Shown here one piece after another: positions 50,118 to 60,490 of a stretch of 64,000 nt of DNA (positions are counted from its first letter, which is position 1; every line of letters begins with the position of its first letter). The DNA is taken from assembly GCA_038496675.1 (NCBI GenBank), contig CM076662.1:19793404-19857403 (forward strand), written 5' to 3'. The stretch comes from Rachycentron canadum. Lineage: Eukaryota; Chordata; Actinopteri; Carangiformes; Rachycentridae. A program made the translations under genes and the position numbers. The notes beneath the pieces are model-generated. The model was not told the DNA's origin. It ran no database searches and saw only the letters and a program-made list of their open reading frames with translations.

Positions 50118-50264
50118 CTGAGTGTAGGGGCAGCCCACAGCCTCGACTCTCAGAAGCCAGTCGTCTCCAGGAACACCTTCCATGGCTGCCTGGAAAACCT
50201 GCTCTACAACGGCCTCAACTTGATAGAACGAGCCAAACACAACAACCCACAAGTTACACTAATG
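50118..50264 (+). CDS. cntnap4: CNTNAP exon 7: end of laminin-G domain 1
   Basis: The acceptor cccatacag ends at 50117 and the donor gtaggt starts at 50265. The exon is 147 bp with phase 0 at both ends (49 codons). It reads LSVGAAHSLDSQKPVVSR, then NTFHGCLENLLYNGLNLIE and AKHNNPQVTLM. FHGCLEN.YNG carries the conserved laminin-G cysteine, whose partner is FSC in exon 8. The usual SFGG turn at the start of this exon is replaced by SVGA. FHGCLENL rather than FKGCMESI argues against CNTNAP2. Confidence 0.95.
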
Positions 50265-51996
50265 GTAGGTAACACATGAACACATGGTTCAGCTCTGATA
50301 AAGCCACCATATGCTGTTAGCAGTTAGCTTGTGAGAAGCTAACTGCAGGAGTTGGTGGAGACCAAACCAGAGTTAAATCAGAGTGAATATTGGACTGATT
50401 CATAATGAATGGTGATGTGTCTTTGTTTTCTGAGTTGTGAGCAGGTCGGTGTTTGCTAACACATTAGCTACTGTATGTCTGTTTGTTTGTGTAGAAGTTG
50501 TTCTGCTCAATTGTTCATCCAAAAATCAATCGAAAAATATTATATATTGGTCTTTATCTTTGATTTTAGGACTATTATGTTTTTACAAAAATTAAAATGG
50601 GCAAGAGTCATTCAGCCTTGACATTGTACATAAAGTAATTAACCGTACTCAGGCCTGCTACACAAGTACACACTTTATTCATCACAAAACTTATCTGAAG
50701 GTCCCTTTACCTAAAGTTCTTCTGTGTGTTTGGTCACTAAGCAAGAACTGTTATTACCCATACTGTTGTTGCTTGTTTTAATAAACTATTCTACTTGGTG
50801 TTTTTTTTTTTTTTTCTGACTTTCTTATTACAAGACATCCTAACAATTACCATGACACACATTCACTGAACCTCCTCCACTGCAAACAGATCCCTCACAT
50901 CCATAAATAACTACAGATCGTCATCTAGAACATACGAGGTTGTGTATGTCTGCGTGCGTGTTGACAGAGCACCGCTGGGAAATCATCTGGATGTTGGTGC
51001 TGCTGCTAACAAGCTGCTAGCTGGTTAATGACGCTAATGAGCACTTAACAAGGTCAGTGAGTGATGAAGGGACAGAGGAAAGTAGGCGCTAGTTAGACTT
51101 ACAGTAACACTTCCTCGTCGTTGTCATTAGGACCTTTAGATGCTTATGCAATGACAATAAGTGGGGGGAACTCAGTGAAGAGCAGCTCTGAACCGTTTGT
51201 AATAAATGATCTCTCATTACAGTAAGAGACCACAGACCACAGAGAAGAGAAGCAAAGATTCTTGGTAAAAAAAAAAAAAAAATGTCCAGAGATTCACATG
51301 CATGGCTGCAGATCTAATAGCGGTTGTTTTACAAGTGTAGTGTACTAAGTATTAACACAGTTATGGTCCCTTTAACAGAGAGACCACTTTTGACCATCTT
51401 ATACGCTTGGTAACAGAAAGAGGTAGAGCACTCGCTGATGTATGTGTATGAGAAGGATTTTGGGTGTACATGTGTGTTAGTATATGCTTTTTGGAGGATT
51501 TTATAGCTCACTTTTTACTTTATATTTTGCAGTAGCACCGTATCCTCCACTATGTACTTTCATATATCACTTTAACAGCTCTACAAAGGGCTTTTAGATG
51601 TCATCTGTGTTTCCAGAGCATTATAAAGATGGCAGGCTGATATTCCCATCAGAGACCCAGGAGTGTAATATATTACTGCTGCAGCTTTAACAATGAACCC
51701 AGTGTCATTACCACAAGTCAAAACAATGGACCGGGACGGAAATGTCTATATAGCACTGTTCACACACATATCCAGCCCTTTCACGCGTCTGAGCTGGATG
51801 ACACTGGTCTTCTCTGTTTGCATTCATGGCTTTTGTTATCAAGGAGACTTCTTCATGAGATCACTGCGACATGAGGTCACACCGACACCCCCATTGCAAC
51901 TGATTAATATTCATGTTTTATGTTGTTTTATCTCTAGTAATGATTTTCCTGTCCCACTTCCTCCCTCTCTCCCCACTTTGCATCTCTCCATCTCAG
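50265..51996. other. Intron 7: no gene
   Basis: 50290-50470 is a probable fish repeat (see intron 4 entry). T runs lie near 50801-50815 and an A run near 51268. A pyrimidine tract precedes exon 8. Confidence 0.5.
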
Positions 51997-52264
51997 GGCA
52001 ACGTGACCTTTTCTTGCGCTGAGTCTGTTTCCGTCGCCGTGACGTTCCCTGGCCCCCAGAGCTTCCTCCAGTTGCCGGGGGCAACAGCATCCGCTTCAGA
52101 GGGTGTGTCCATTGGGTTTCAGTTCAGGACATGGAACAAGGCGGGGCTTCTGCTCACTTTTGACCTCCCTCACAAAAGTGGTGGAGTGTGGCTGTACGTG
52201 AGTGAGGCTGGACTCCGGCTACAGATCCACAAGGATGGCAGGGCACTGCTGGAGCTCAGTGCAG
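51997..52264 (+). CDS. cntnap4: CNTNAP exon 8: first half of laminin-G domain 2
   Basis: The acceptor ccatctcag ends at 51996 and the donor gtcagt starts at 52265. The exon is 268 bp (phase 0 in, phase 1 out). It reads GNVTFSCAESVSVAVTFPG, FLQLPGATASASEGVS, then GFQFRTWNKAGLLLTFDL and GLRLQIHKDGRALLELSAG. NVT is a predicted glycosylation site shared with the family, and FSC is the laminin-G 1 closing cysteine. FQFRTWNKAGLLL matches CNTNAP3/4 and CNTNAP5 equally well. Confidence 0.96.
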
Positions 52265-53154
52265 GTCAGTTCAACAACGTATAAAACTGATTCTTAGCCC
52301 CTCCTCTCTGGTCCCAATGCCTTAAAGGCACAAAACCTAAACACAAACCTACACATCGTACATCTAACTGAGAAATACCAAACATAATGAATTTGTGTGA
52401 GTTTACATGCAATAATCACATCTGGATTACCAACTAGGCAAAGTGCATAACTGCACAGGGGCCCCAGACGTCCGTGTAGACTCTAAAATTTGTAGCTTTG
52501 AGGTAGGATATCAACTCTGGCTGGTCCTACATCCTTCATCCAATATCCACAGTCTTGTAGAGAGACCCTGTGTCAAAATCTAGTTTAAAAACCTTCATTG
52601 TCTTGGTTCATATGGAGCTCATGTGTTGTTTGACTTTGTTTTATCAAATTGTCTCCATTTTTTTCTGTGTCAAGTAACTAGCACAGAAAGCCTGGGGCAA
52701 GGAAGTATTGTTCCATCACTGGAGAACTGTGAGGTTGCATCCAGCATAGTTTCATCATCAATAAATCTGACGTCTATTTTCCTTTGATAATTTATTGATT
52801 GTAACTATGAAACTGCTCCTCATTGATGCACAAGTGAACATTTTACTTTCCTGTTCAGCCAAAATTCAAAAACCTAAATATGTTGAGTTTTCTCCCATAG
52901 AAAAAGGGTGAAATTAGTGAGACTGGTAGCAGTGAGTCTTTGGTATTGGTATAGCTTTCAATTAATAATCCATATTGTTGCCAGTGTTGGTTTCTGGATT
53001 CATGGGGATATAATTAAACTGTCATGTACAGTGGGAGTCAATTAGGGTCCATTTGGAGGTTAATCTGGTCATGGAAACTGTGGAGCAAATTGTCATGTTG
53101 CTTTGAAAATCAATCAGTAAACATGAGTAATGTTTCTTTATCACTGCTCTTCAG
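52265..53154. other. Intron 8: no gene
   Basis: ggattaccaactaggcaaag followed by cacaggggccccag near 52425-52470 resembles a fish repeat. Otherwise nothing is seen. Confidence 0.45.
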
Positions 53155-53304
53155 GTTCGGCTCTAAGCGATGGTCAGTGGCATTCAGTGGAGGTAACATC
53201 AGGACGAGGACGTCTGAGCATCGCTGTAGATAAAGAAGAAGGAGGCGTCGCTCACGCCAGCCCCTCGTTTCCTGTCACCGTAGGAGGTCAACTCTTCTTT
53301 GGTG
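53155..53304 (+). CDS. cntnap4: CNTNAP exon 9: laminin-G domain 2, middle
   Basis: The acceptor ctcttcag ends at 53154 and the donor gtaaga starts at 53305. The exon is 150 bp and phase 1 on both sides. It reads GSALSDGQWHSVEVTSGRGR, then LSIAVDKEEG and VTVGGQLFFGG. The L.DGQWHSV strand and the closing FFGG turn, which is retained here unlike in laminin-G 1, are characteristic. Confidence 0.95.
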
Positions 53305-54482
53305 GTAAGAGTGGAAAATGTATTATCAGTATCTGTTAATACAATCTAGAAAGAGCTGATAACGAGGCCATGATAGTACACCATACTAAAATAAATAAAT
53401 TCATAGTGCACTGGACATGCCTTGATAATCGTTTTAATTCATTTTTAAAAGGAGAAACACAGCGTGATATGTATTAGTATTTGAGAGTTTCTGACATTTT
53501 ATGTATTGTTAGGTACAGTTGGTGTCATCACTACTCACCTCTACAACTGTGTGCACTGAGCCAAATTTAGCCTCTGGCTGTTTTATAATAAAAATTATAA
53601 GTCTACTTCATCATTCTTCTCTCCTTTCATTTCTCTCTTTACTCTGTCCTTTTCCCACTCTGTCCTCCCCTCCCTTCCCTCCTCTCTTTCTCTTATTTGT
53701 GTTATTTTCCTCTCATGCTTCTCTCTAGTCTTTTCTTCCTTTTTTTCCCGATTCATTCTCTCTCTGGCTTCCTCACAGATGTTTTTTTTTTTTTAAATCT
53801 CATCTCCTTTGTCCTCTCTGCTCAGCAATATTACAATCCAGACATGTTCATTTGCTGCTCAAGGCTTTTTTATCACGCTGCTCATACTGTACGCACTTAC
53901 ACATATCTCCTCTTTCACATTGAAAGGACTACAAAGGAATTTGATCAAGGCTTGACCTGCTGTATATTTGCATTATTCCACACACTTCAAAAAAAGAATG
54001 CACCACAAAATCACAGCTAAGCTTTCACCACTTTATGCCACGCTTCAGTAAATCAGAGTGGGTTTTGAACCCTACAGAACTGTGTACACCACGAATGCAC
54101 ATAATTAGTGTTTTTTCAGCCATTACCTAAACTTAGAGTGAATTTTAATCATCACAGTGGGCTGTCTTCCACCTTAGCAATGATGTATCTGCCATTTGTG
54201 TTACTAGTTCCATAATACGCCAGCAAATGGCCGTGTTTGATCATGTTGAATGCTGCTAGCTGCAGCATCTATGAAATTTTATTTTCCTCTAGAAACGTCT
54301 CAGGGAAATTAAATAGTCGTTTATAAAGCACTTGGTAAAAAGTGACATATCAGCTTCTTATACCGTGAAATGGTTGTGTGTTCACCTCTAGCTTCTCTTT
54401 AGATCCCATTAGTGTTTTTTGATTGGCTCACTGCTGTCATATTACTCTCCTCACTATCGTTCTGTGGCTCTTTCTTGTGCAG
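53305..54482. other. Intron 9: no gene
   Basis: 53610-53830 is pyrimidine-rich on the + strand, producing the ORFs at 53519-54020. Nothing else is seen. Confidence 0.5.
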
Positions 54483-54654
54483 GTTGTCCTGCTGAAGATG
54501 ACAGTCAGGAATGTAGAAACCCCTTCGACATCTTCCAGGGCTGCATGCGTCTTCTCACTGTGGACAACGAGCCAGTGGACCTGATCCTGGTGCAGCAAAG
54601 ACTGCTGGGAAACTACAGTCACCTGCAGATTGACATGTGTGGCATCATTGACAG
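54483..54654 (+). CDS. cntnap4: CNTNAP exon 10: end of laminin-G domain 2
   Basis: The acceptor cttgtgcag ends at 54482 and the donor gtcaga starts at 54655. The exon is 172 bp and ends after two bases (AG) of an arginine codon. It reads CPAEDDSQECRNPFDIFQGC, then MRLLTVDNEPVDLILVQQ and LLGNYSHLQIDMCGIIDR. It carries the cysteines of the laminin-G 2 loop (CPA..EC), the FQGCMRL cysteine and the IDMC cysteine, plus the glycosylation site NYS. The next exon should start with one base followed by a cysteine codon of EGF1 (CxPNxCEHGG); no such exon is present before 64000. Confidence 0.95.
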
Positions 54655-54798
54655 GTCAGAACCACCGAAAACCACAACTAGCTGGTCTACAATTAAACCA
54701 TCATTTTGCTGTCTCTGCTATTACACTGGGACATCCCTGTAGATACACTTAACCTTGTAATCCTTAATTAATGAGCTATAATTCATAACTTTCCTTCC

Positions 54799-54871
54799 AC
54801 TAGTGGTTTTTGAACCCAGGGGTTTATGTTCAGTCAGGAGTGCAACACCTGAACCATTCAGCCACCCTGGT
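54799..54871 (-). pseudogene. Decayed tRNA-Leu copy
   Basis: The minus strand starts ACCAGGGTGGCTGAATGG (5' acceptor plus A box), continues TTCAGGTGTTGCACTC and has a good B box GGTTCAAAAACC, but the anticodon stem and the 3' acceptor (CACTAGTGG) do not pair properly. It lies about 150 bp after exon 10. Confidence 0.55.
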
Positions 54872-55473
54872 TCTCTTAGTCCTTAACTTTCATTGGCTAA
54901 AATCCAGCAGTGTAAAACATCTTTTCAGCCCAACAAGCAAACATTTTATTTTGTTTTCTGTGGCATTTTCTTTTGTGGGGAATTAGCGACGGCCTAATGT
55001 TTCATTAAAACAGCCCCCCCCCGATGCTATTTTCCAGGGGCATCATCACTGCATCTTTTTTTTTTTTTCCCAATAGCAGAATGATAACAGGTGTAAACAA
55101 ACCGTTCTCCAGCACTCACACTCCGGTGTGAAAATCTGGCTTTGCAACACTATGAATGTATGAGTGTATTAAATTATAATTTGATGTGACAACTTGGCCA
55201 ATTTTCCAATGAATGCTGCACATGACCTTTAAAAACATTGATGCCTCACAAGACGCATAGATGAGACCACATTATAGTTCAATTTTAAAGCCCAGTAACT
55301 TAAACACCTAAGAGCCTGAGCTTGAAATGTCAAACATTCAGCCTTAATTGCACCATCACTTCATCCAAGCCATCCTGGTTACTGCATAAATACATGGGCT
55401 ATACTTTTCTAAGCTGTGTCGTCAGTACTTAAGGAAATGTTTATGGCACACACCCCATTTAAAAAAAAAAAGT

Positions 55474-55502
55474 CATCCAGGAGTGGTATTTGAGCCAATA
55501 AC
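55474..55502 (-). pseudogene. 3' fragment of a tRNA-Leu copy
   Basis: Only the T arm and acceptor survive (minus strand GGCTCAAATACCACTCCTGG, compared with GGTTCGATCCCCACTCCTGG in the intact gene). It is followed on the minus strand by an 11-base T run (plus 55460-55470), which would be a good Pol III terminator if the gene were whole. Confidence 0.45.
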
Positions 55503-55561
55503 AACAGAGAGATGTCCAAAGGAAACTGCATCAGTGAGTGAACATGTAATTAATTGATCTT

Positions 55562-55634
55562 CCTGGGATCGAGTTCACACCCACATGGGTCAGATCTCAA
55601 GTCCAACACCTGAACCGCTCAGTCACCGAGTTAC
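55562..55634 (-). pseudogene. Decayed tRNA-Leu copy (loop CTTGAGA)
   Basis: The minus strand has A-box-like GGTGACTGAGCGGTTCAGG, then GTGTTGGACTTGAGATC, where the UAA loop CTTAAGA has become CTTGAGA, then TGTGGGTGTGAACTCGATCCCAG as a distorted T arm. The acceptor stem is lost. It shares GGTTCAGGTGTTG with the copy at 54799-54871. Confidence 0.55.
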
Positions 55635-56105
55635 TTCGGACAGTCAGTTTCAGTTTCTAAAAGATTTAAAGAGCAACTTATGTTATTGCACCTTGAGTGT
55701 CTCAAAGCTTAAATTTGATGTCAATATAGACGTGAGGGAAGATAAAACCCTTTTTAAAAATGGTTCCCAGAGTTTCAGGGTTCAAAAGTAATAACCTCCT
55801 CTTGATATTTGTCCAAGTTTGACATATCAGAGCACATAAATTATAACACTGCAAAATACAGAGTACAGCGCAAAGCTGCAGAGACCAGTATCTGGAGTGT
55901 GCTCTGTCAGTCAGAAATGTGTTGCATTTTATTTTTACTCTGTTCAGAGCTGCCTTGATTATTTTGTCACTCAACTTTATATGAGACACAACTTTTGTGG
56001 AAGTGAAATGTAATTCTCCTTTGATTTTTTTTTTTTTTTTGGCAGACTAATTTATTTGTGAGGGGAAGTGGTGCAGAGAGTTGGATCCAGGAAAGACACA
56101 AACAG

Positions 56106-56130
56106 ACACACACACACACACACACACACA
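56106..56130. repeat. (CA)n microsatellite
   Basis: Twelve CA units in intron 10. Confidence 0.95.
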
Positions 56131-56514
56131 GAATCAAAGGCATGCACTCACTCACAGTATTTCCATTAAAGAATGGAGAAATTATTGTTCAGTGGAGACC
56201 TGGGGTGTGAAATAACCACTGACAGCCCTGTTTGTTTTATGTTCTCCCTCACATCTGACAAATCAGTGTTTCTACTCATTCTTCTCCTATCTGTTACTCA
56301 CTAGAATAATCTGTTATATCAGTTTGCACCATGCAAAATACCATGAATACCACTGTTAAAGCAGAAATTATCTAATTTATTGCACTCTTTGTTCATGATG
56401 TGAGGAGTATTTATTCTGCTTTGCTGCAGGAGACTTTTTTTTTTTTTTTAACTGATGCTATGTAGGTTTCTTTGGCATCCACCAAGGGGCTTCAGTTCTC
56501 TTTTTGAAGGTGTC

Positions 56515-56660
56515 CTAATGGCCGAGGGTTGAAGATGCCAACAGTGTAGCTGGTGGGTGTTCACCTGTGGACCCTGCATGCGATTCCCCATTTCTCTCTC
56601 TTTCCCTGTCATCTTTCTCCTGTGCTATCTAGTGCAGACATAATAATACCCCATCCCCAC
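56515..56660 (+). mobile_element. Decayed SINE
   Basis: taatggccgagggttgaaga followed by ggaccctgcatgcgattccc and a body ctctctctttccctgtcatc, gtgctatctagtgcagac is the layout of the SINE at 36362-36566, heavily diverged. Confidence 0.5.
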
Positions 56661-57094
56661 CCACATCTACACTGAAGTACACCACAGAGAGAGAGAGCTC
56701 AATAAAAAAGTGTGTAAGCATTAAACAACCACCTACTTCCAATATTACCTTTTAGTTTTCATGAATATAATAATAATTCTAAACTTTAGTTGTATTACTC
56801 TTACTTACTCACTTAAGGTTACTTAGGGCTTCATAATGTAAATGTAATGCACAGGCGAGCTGTAAAACATAATCTAACTTGACTCAGATTCTACAGCCAT
56901 GCCAGTGAGGCCACACTTTGGCATGTACTGATTTTTAGCACATATTTTGGATAATTTAAAATTGAGGCCTGTAGTAGTAGTTGGGTAGACTGAGCCCTAA
57001 GTGAGAATGTTAATCCCCCTCTCTCCATTGTCCCTATGAAATAAAATTACTTGAGAAAGATCGTGAGCTGTGGTGCAAGAAAAGTTGAAGGATC

Positions 57095-57275
57095 ACTAAA
57101 CTTATTATAGTATGTGAGGGGAACCTGAACATCTACACTGAATGTCATAGAAATCCATGCAGTAGTTGTTTAAATCTTCCTAAAACAACAAATATCAATC
57201 ACATAGTGGAGCTGGGAAAAGCCAATAAAGTCAGCATCATTCATCCTCTGGGCACCATGAATGTCTTCTATACCA
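57095..57275 (+). repeat. Dispersed repeat, 'gtcaatccatgcaat' family, copy 3
   Basis: catctacactgaatgtcata gaaatccatgcagtagttgt tta and cattcatcctctgggcacca tgaatgtctt match the repeat at 2045-2230 and 25760-26090. Confidence 0.5.
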
Positions 57276-59445
57276 GAGTGTGAAGTAGGTATTTCTCACT
57301 CCAGTGTTTTCCCATACCTCACCTGGGTTCCCAGGGCACACGGCATAATGACCTTAACTGTGTTACACAGTGGATTTGGACACACTTCACTCCAAGGAGT
57401 AGCCAAGGAAAGCACAAATTTAGAATATTGTTAAAATCTATTTGTTCTCAACACCCACCTAAGTGGAGGAGTGGACATGACTCTAGTAATATTGATTAGG
57501 TAAGAACATGTGACAGTAGCGTTCTTCACACAGTTGTGTTTAGGACATAGTTTATGCCTTATATGGAATAAGATGCAGTAAAATGTTGCAGTTGTGTGAG
57601 ACCTGGACATATACAGTATACCCACTGTCAGACAAGACATCTGCAGAATATTGTGTGGTACTACAATGGTTTACTTGCTCATCACTCTTTCTGCAGTGCA
57701 CCAGCATGTAGTAAATTCTTCTGCTTAAGACACACAAACTCCTAGTTGCCGTGTCCTCTCCAGCTCACAAGAATTTCAATCCCACAGCATGTCACAGCAC
57801 TGGCCACATGACGCCACTCAGCCAATTATTGCAACTCTAGTCAGTCAGAGAAATACACACAGGGGAGAGGTGACGGAGAAATAAGTGGTAGAGTGTGATG
57901 GAAGGGGGAAAGAAAGAGAAACAGAGCTGTTAAAGATGTTCAGCTTCTAGGATGTGAGAAGACTGTTGGTTCACTGTTGGAGTGAAACATAAATGAGAAA
58001 TGGACACACTTTTTATTTCATTTTGTACCAATGTTCATCCAATGTTCCAGACATCAGACCCATATTAGTAACATGGCCAAAAATACTGAACTTATTAAGA
58101 AAAAAACACTATTAAATATCACAATGTCACCTCCACTTGTGATAGAAAGACGCAGAAAGACTTTCAGAGGAGCACCGTTGATCATTGTTGTGTATCACTA
58201 TCTTCATTTCCATCTCTGTAATAGTCGTTAGCAGTAATCTCAGACAGAGAGCGTGTGGAGCAGAACCAGCTGCCTCCTTTTTCAGTGTCACACTAAAAAC
58301 ATTACAACAACAATTACAGACCTTCCTAGGCAACAGCCTGCAGACACACACTCAGATACATACATATATGAACACAGCCACGCACACCATCCACACAGCC
58401 TCACCACAGAGGGGTGATTTTGCTCCGGTGGGTTTAATTAAATATCTTCCTGTTTCAACTTTTACCAGATTAGTATTCAGCAGATTGTAGCTCTTGCAGA
58501 GATCTGACTACTCACAGGAACAGAACAAGACAAAAATCATAGCTTTCACTGCATTTTCATTCATTTGATTAAACTAAGTGTCCAAGGGACATAAAGTAAA
58601 AGGAAACTGGAGTTTCTTCCATATGCTTCTCTTTCCTCAGAGCAGGCTGTTAAATCTATGTTTGTGTGTCTGTGTGCAGGCTCAATAGCAGTGTAACCCC
58701 ATGCAATGAGTACAACACAGAAGCAGCCATGCATTTAATAGATTTGACCCATCAGTCTTACAGCAGAACAAGAACTAAATCACCACTCAGATCTAATTTA
58801 CTTCAGCTTTGCATTCACATTGCAAACCACTTGGTCAGAAAAGTCAACGTAAGCCATTTCCTGAACAACTTTTTTCCTCTATAGAAACTTCTGAAGAATT
58901 ATGTTTTTCTTTTCTTTCCTTGCCTGAACATTCATCTAATGGAAAAGCCCGGTTTGTTTATCATAGTAGTAGTGTACATTTAAAAAAAATCACAATTTAT
59001 CCAGTCTAAACTTTGATAGATACAAAAACATCACTGACTGTCACTGAGGATAGATCACCCAAACTTATTTTGCTGTCGACGTACAGGCTGTATTTCTGAT
59101 CTAATGGCCATGTTTTACTGTTTTACCGAGACCAAGTGACCTTCTCCACACAAGAACCCAGATAAGTAACAAGGTAATAATCAGCAAATTGATTGTGCAA
59201 ATATTTCATACATTAATTTAGATCTGGGACTGAAGGAAATAATATAATATAATTTAATTATTAACATAGATAGATTATTTCTAATATGTAGGAATATATA
59301 ATTAAATATACATAATTGTCCTTCTTTGAGGGTGGAGGTGGGTTTAAAGTTAGATGTTATAATGTATCACAGTCCTGAAGACTCTTATAAAAACTCTTAC
59401 GAATACTATTAACAAGTCCTGAACCATTTCTTATGATGTGGTGAT
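57276..59445. other. Intron 10: no recognisable gene
   Basis: ORFs at 58031-58490 and 58666-58884 were checked for an EGF exon and do not fit. 59220-59320 is very AT-rich. Confidence 0.5.
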
Positions 59446-59528
59446 TACCAGGAGTGAGATTTGAACCCACAAGGATTTATGTCCATTACATCTTGAGTGC
59501 AATGCTTTAACTAGTCGGCCATCCAGGT
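59446..59528 (-). tRNA. tRNA-Leu-like, near-intact, anticodon CAA (possible pseudogene)
   Basis: This is an 83-nt relative of the UAA copy on the same strand. The acceptor stem ACCTGGA/TCCTGGT has one mismatch. The D arm begins TGGCCGACTAG. The anticodon stem TTGCA/TGTAA closes with one G-T wobble around loop CTCAAGA, giving anticodon CAA. The variable arm GGAC..ATCC and T arm GTGGG-TTCAAAT-CTCAC are present, with one wobble in the T stem. Vertebrate tRNA-Leu(CAA) genes usually contain an intron; this one does not, so a UAA copy with an anticodon change is the likelier origin. A T5 run (plus 59389-59393) lies about 53 nt downstream. It could be transcribed or dead. Confidence 0.6.
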
Positions 59529-59984
59529 GCTAAAAGGATCTGTCCACATTGTTCATTGTGGATCATTGTTCACAGAACCACCAGAGACCACAGGAGTATG
59601 ATGTTGTTTCACTGCTTGTGTTGACGGTTGGGCATGTAAAGCGTCTACGTGTCTCGTGTACTACCAACAATAGGTGCAGCGAAGGAGCAAGAGCAGCTTG
59701 AAGTCGTGTTTGTCTGTTCGGGTTTTTAGCGTCATGTAAATCCAGTGTGACAAGTTGCTGTTTTCCTCTCCTCGGGACTTGTTGGTGTAGTTGACTATAA
59801 AATGTCAACGTCAATGTCACAAATGTCATTAGTTGCAAACGTGATGTGTTCGAATGAGTACATGTGGCGTTGTTGTGTACTTAAAAAAAAAGAATCAGCT
59901 GTGATCACTTAATTTTTTCATCTTTGTAGTCTCAGGACTCCAACCGGCCTTCTGTGGTACAATCAGTGAATTTATTGATGGAAT

Positions 59985-60055
59985 GGGGGGTCGAGCTCAC
60001 GGTGGTGTTTCTTCATTGGGTCCCAGTAGTTTAATCTCTCAGCCACTCTGACTCA
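59985..60055 (-). pseudogene. Decayed tRNA-Leu copy with anticodon-loop deletion
   Basis: On the minus strand it reads GTGGCTGAGAGATTAAA (A-box region), then CTGGGACCCAATGAAGAA, where the leucine anticodon arm has lost about five bases, then a B-box-like GAGCTCGACCCC. The acceptor stem is no longer recognisable. The position, strand and CCAATG/variable-arm remnant tie it to the neighbouring leucine copies. Confidence 0.5.
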
Positions 60056-60352
60056 GAGCACTCATTCACTGGTGGTTGAAGCTTCTTGAGACAAACTGAT
60101 GCATCTAAATCTTTGAAGAGAGATTAAATTCCCTGGGATTTGAATCCAATTGTTCTTTCAATAGCAAAACAACAATAATGTAGTGATTAAAATCCCCTGC
60201 TGTTATCTGTCCAACAAGCTAATCAAGAGTGTTGAAGTGAAACCGTTTCAAGGGGTTTGTGAACAGCATGTTGATTTGAATGGAATCCAAATACCCAAAC
60301 TAATCATTACATGCAGTAAATCAGACATAATTACTTCCCCTACACCTCATAA

Positions 60353-60435
60353 TACCAGGAGTGGGGATCGAACCCACGTGGACATTTGCCCATTGGATCT
60401 TAAGTCCAACGCCTTTACCTCTCGGCCATCCTGGT
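60353..60435 (-). tRNA. tRNA-Leu (anticodon UAA)
   Basis: On the minus strand this 83-nt sequence folds as a class II tRNA. The 7-bp acceptor stem (ACCAGGA with TCCTGGT) is perfect, with an A discriminator. The D arm starts TGGCCGAGAGG. The anticodon loop is CTTAAGA (plus-strand 60398-60404; anticodon on plus 60400-60402), there is a leucine-type long variable arm, and the T stem GTGGG/CCCAC is perfect around TTCGATC. It closely matches vertebrate tRNA-Leu(UAA). A and B boxes are present. No run of four T lies within about 160 nt downstream on the minus strand, so efficient Pol III termination is doubtful. It lies antisense in intron 10 among decayed relatives. Confidence 0.88.
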
Positions 60436-60490
60436 ATTGATTCCTTTTTTTATAGTACAGTTAATCAATTATACTGATCAAATATTAAAT

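Larger units (their letters stand above)
22914..54654 (+). other. cntnap4: Contactin-associated protein-like gene (CNTNAP3/4/5 group), exons 2-10, partial
   Basis: Nine exons with canonical GT-AG borders join in frame (111, 194, 148, 207, 176, 147, 268, 150 and 172 bp; 1573 bp, about 524 residues). The predicted order is discoidin domain, laminin-G 1, laminin-G 2, which is the N-terminal 40 percent of a CASPR protein (family about 1300 residues, one transmembrane segment, 24 exons). Known family members are neuronal or glial cell-surface proteins that partner contactins and organise axonal domains or synapses. The signal-peptide exon and everything from EGF1 on lie outside the window. Exon lengths and phases match the conserved family gene structure. 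The segment LSSSHAPGFAKLNRR and the TSYLLMFSD stretch favour CNTNAP3/4, while GRYGSSDW and SDTG also occur in CNTNAP5. The family is certain; the symbol is a best guess. Introns are 10018, 4441, 4789, 7015, 105, 1732, 890 and 1178 bp, with intron 10 running past the window end. Confidence 0.93.

Noticed and set aside
58666..58884. Possible exon after tgtgtgcag at about 58679
   Set aside because: The reading phase could fit exon 10, but the translation (LNSSVTPCNEYNTEAAM) lacks the EGF1 pattern and runs on without a donor.
59563..59838. 91-codon minus-strand ORF between tRNA-Leu copies
   Set aside because: No recognisable domain; the sequence looks like spacer or repeat DNA.
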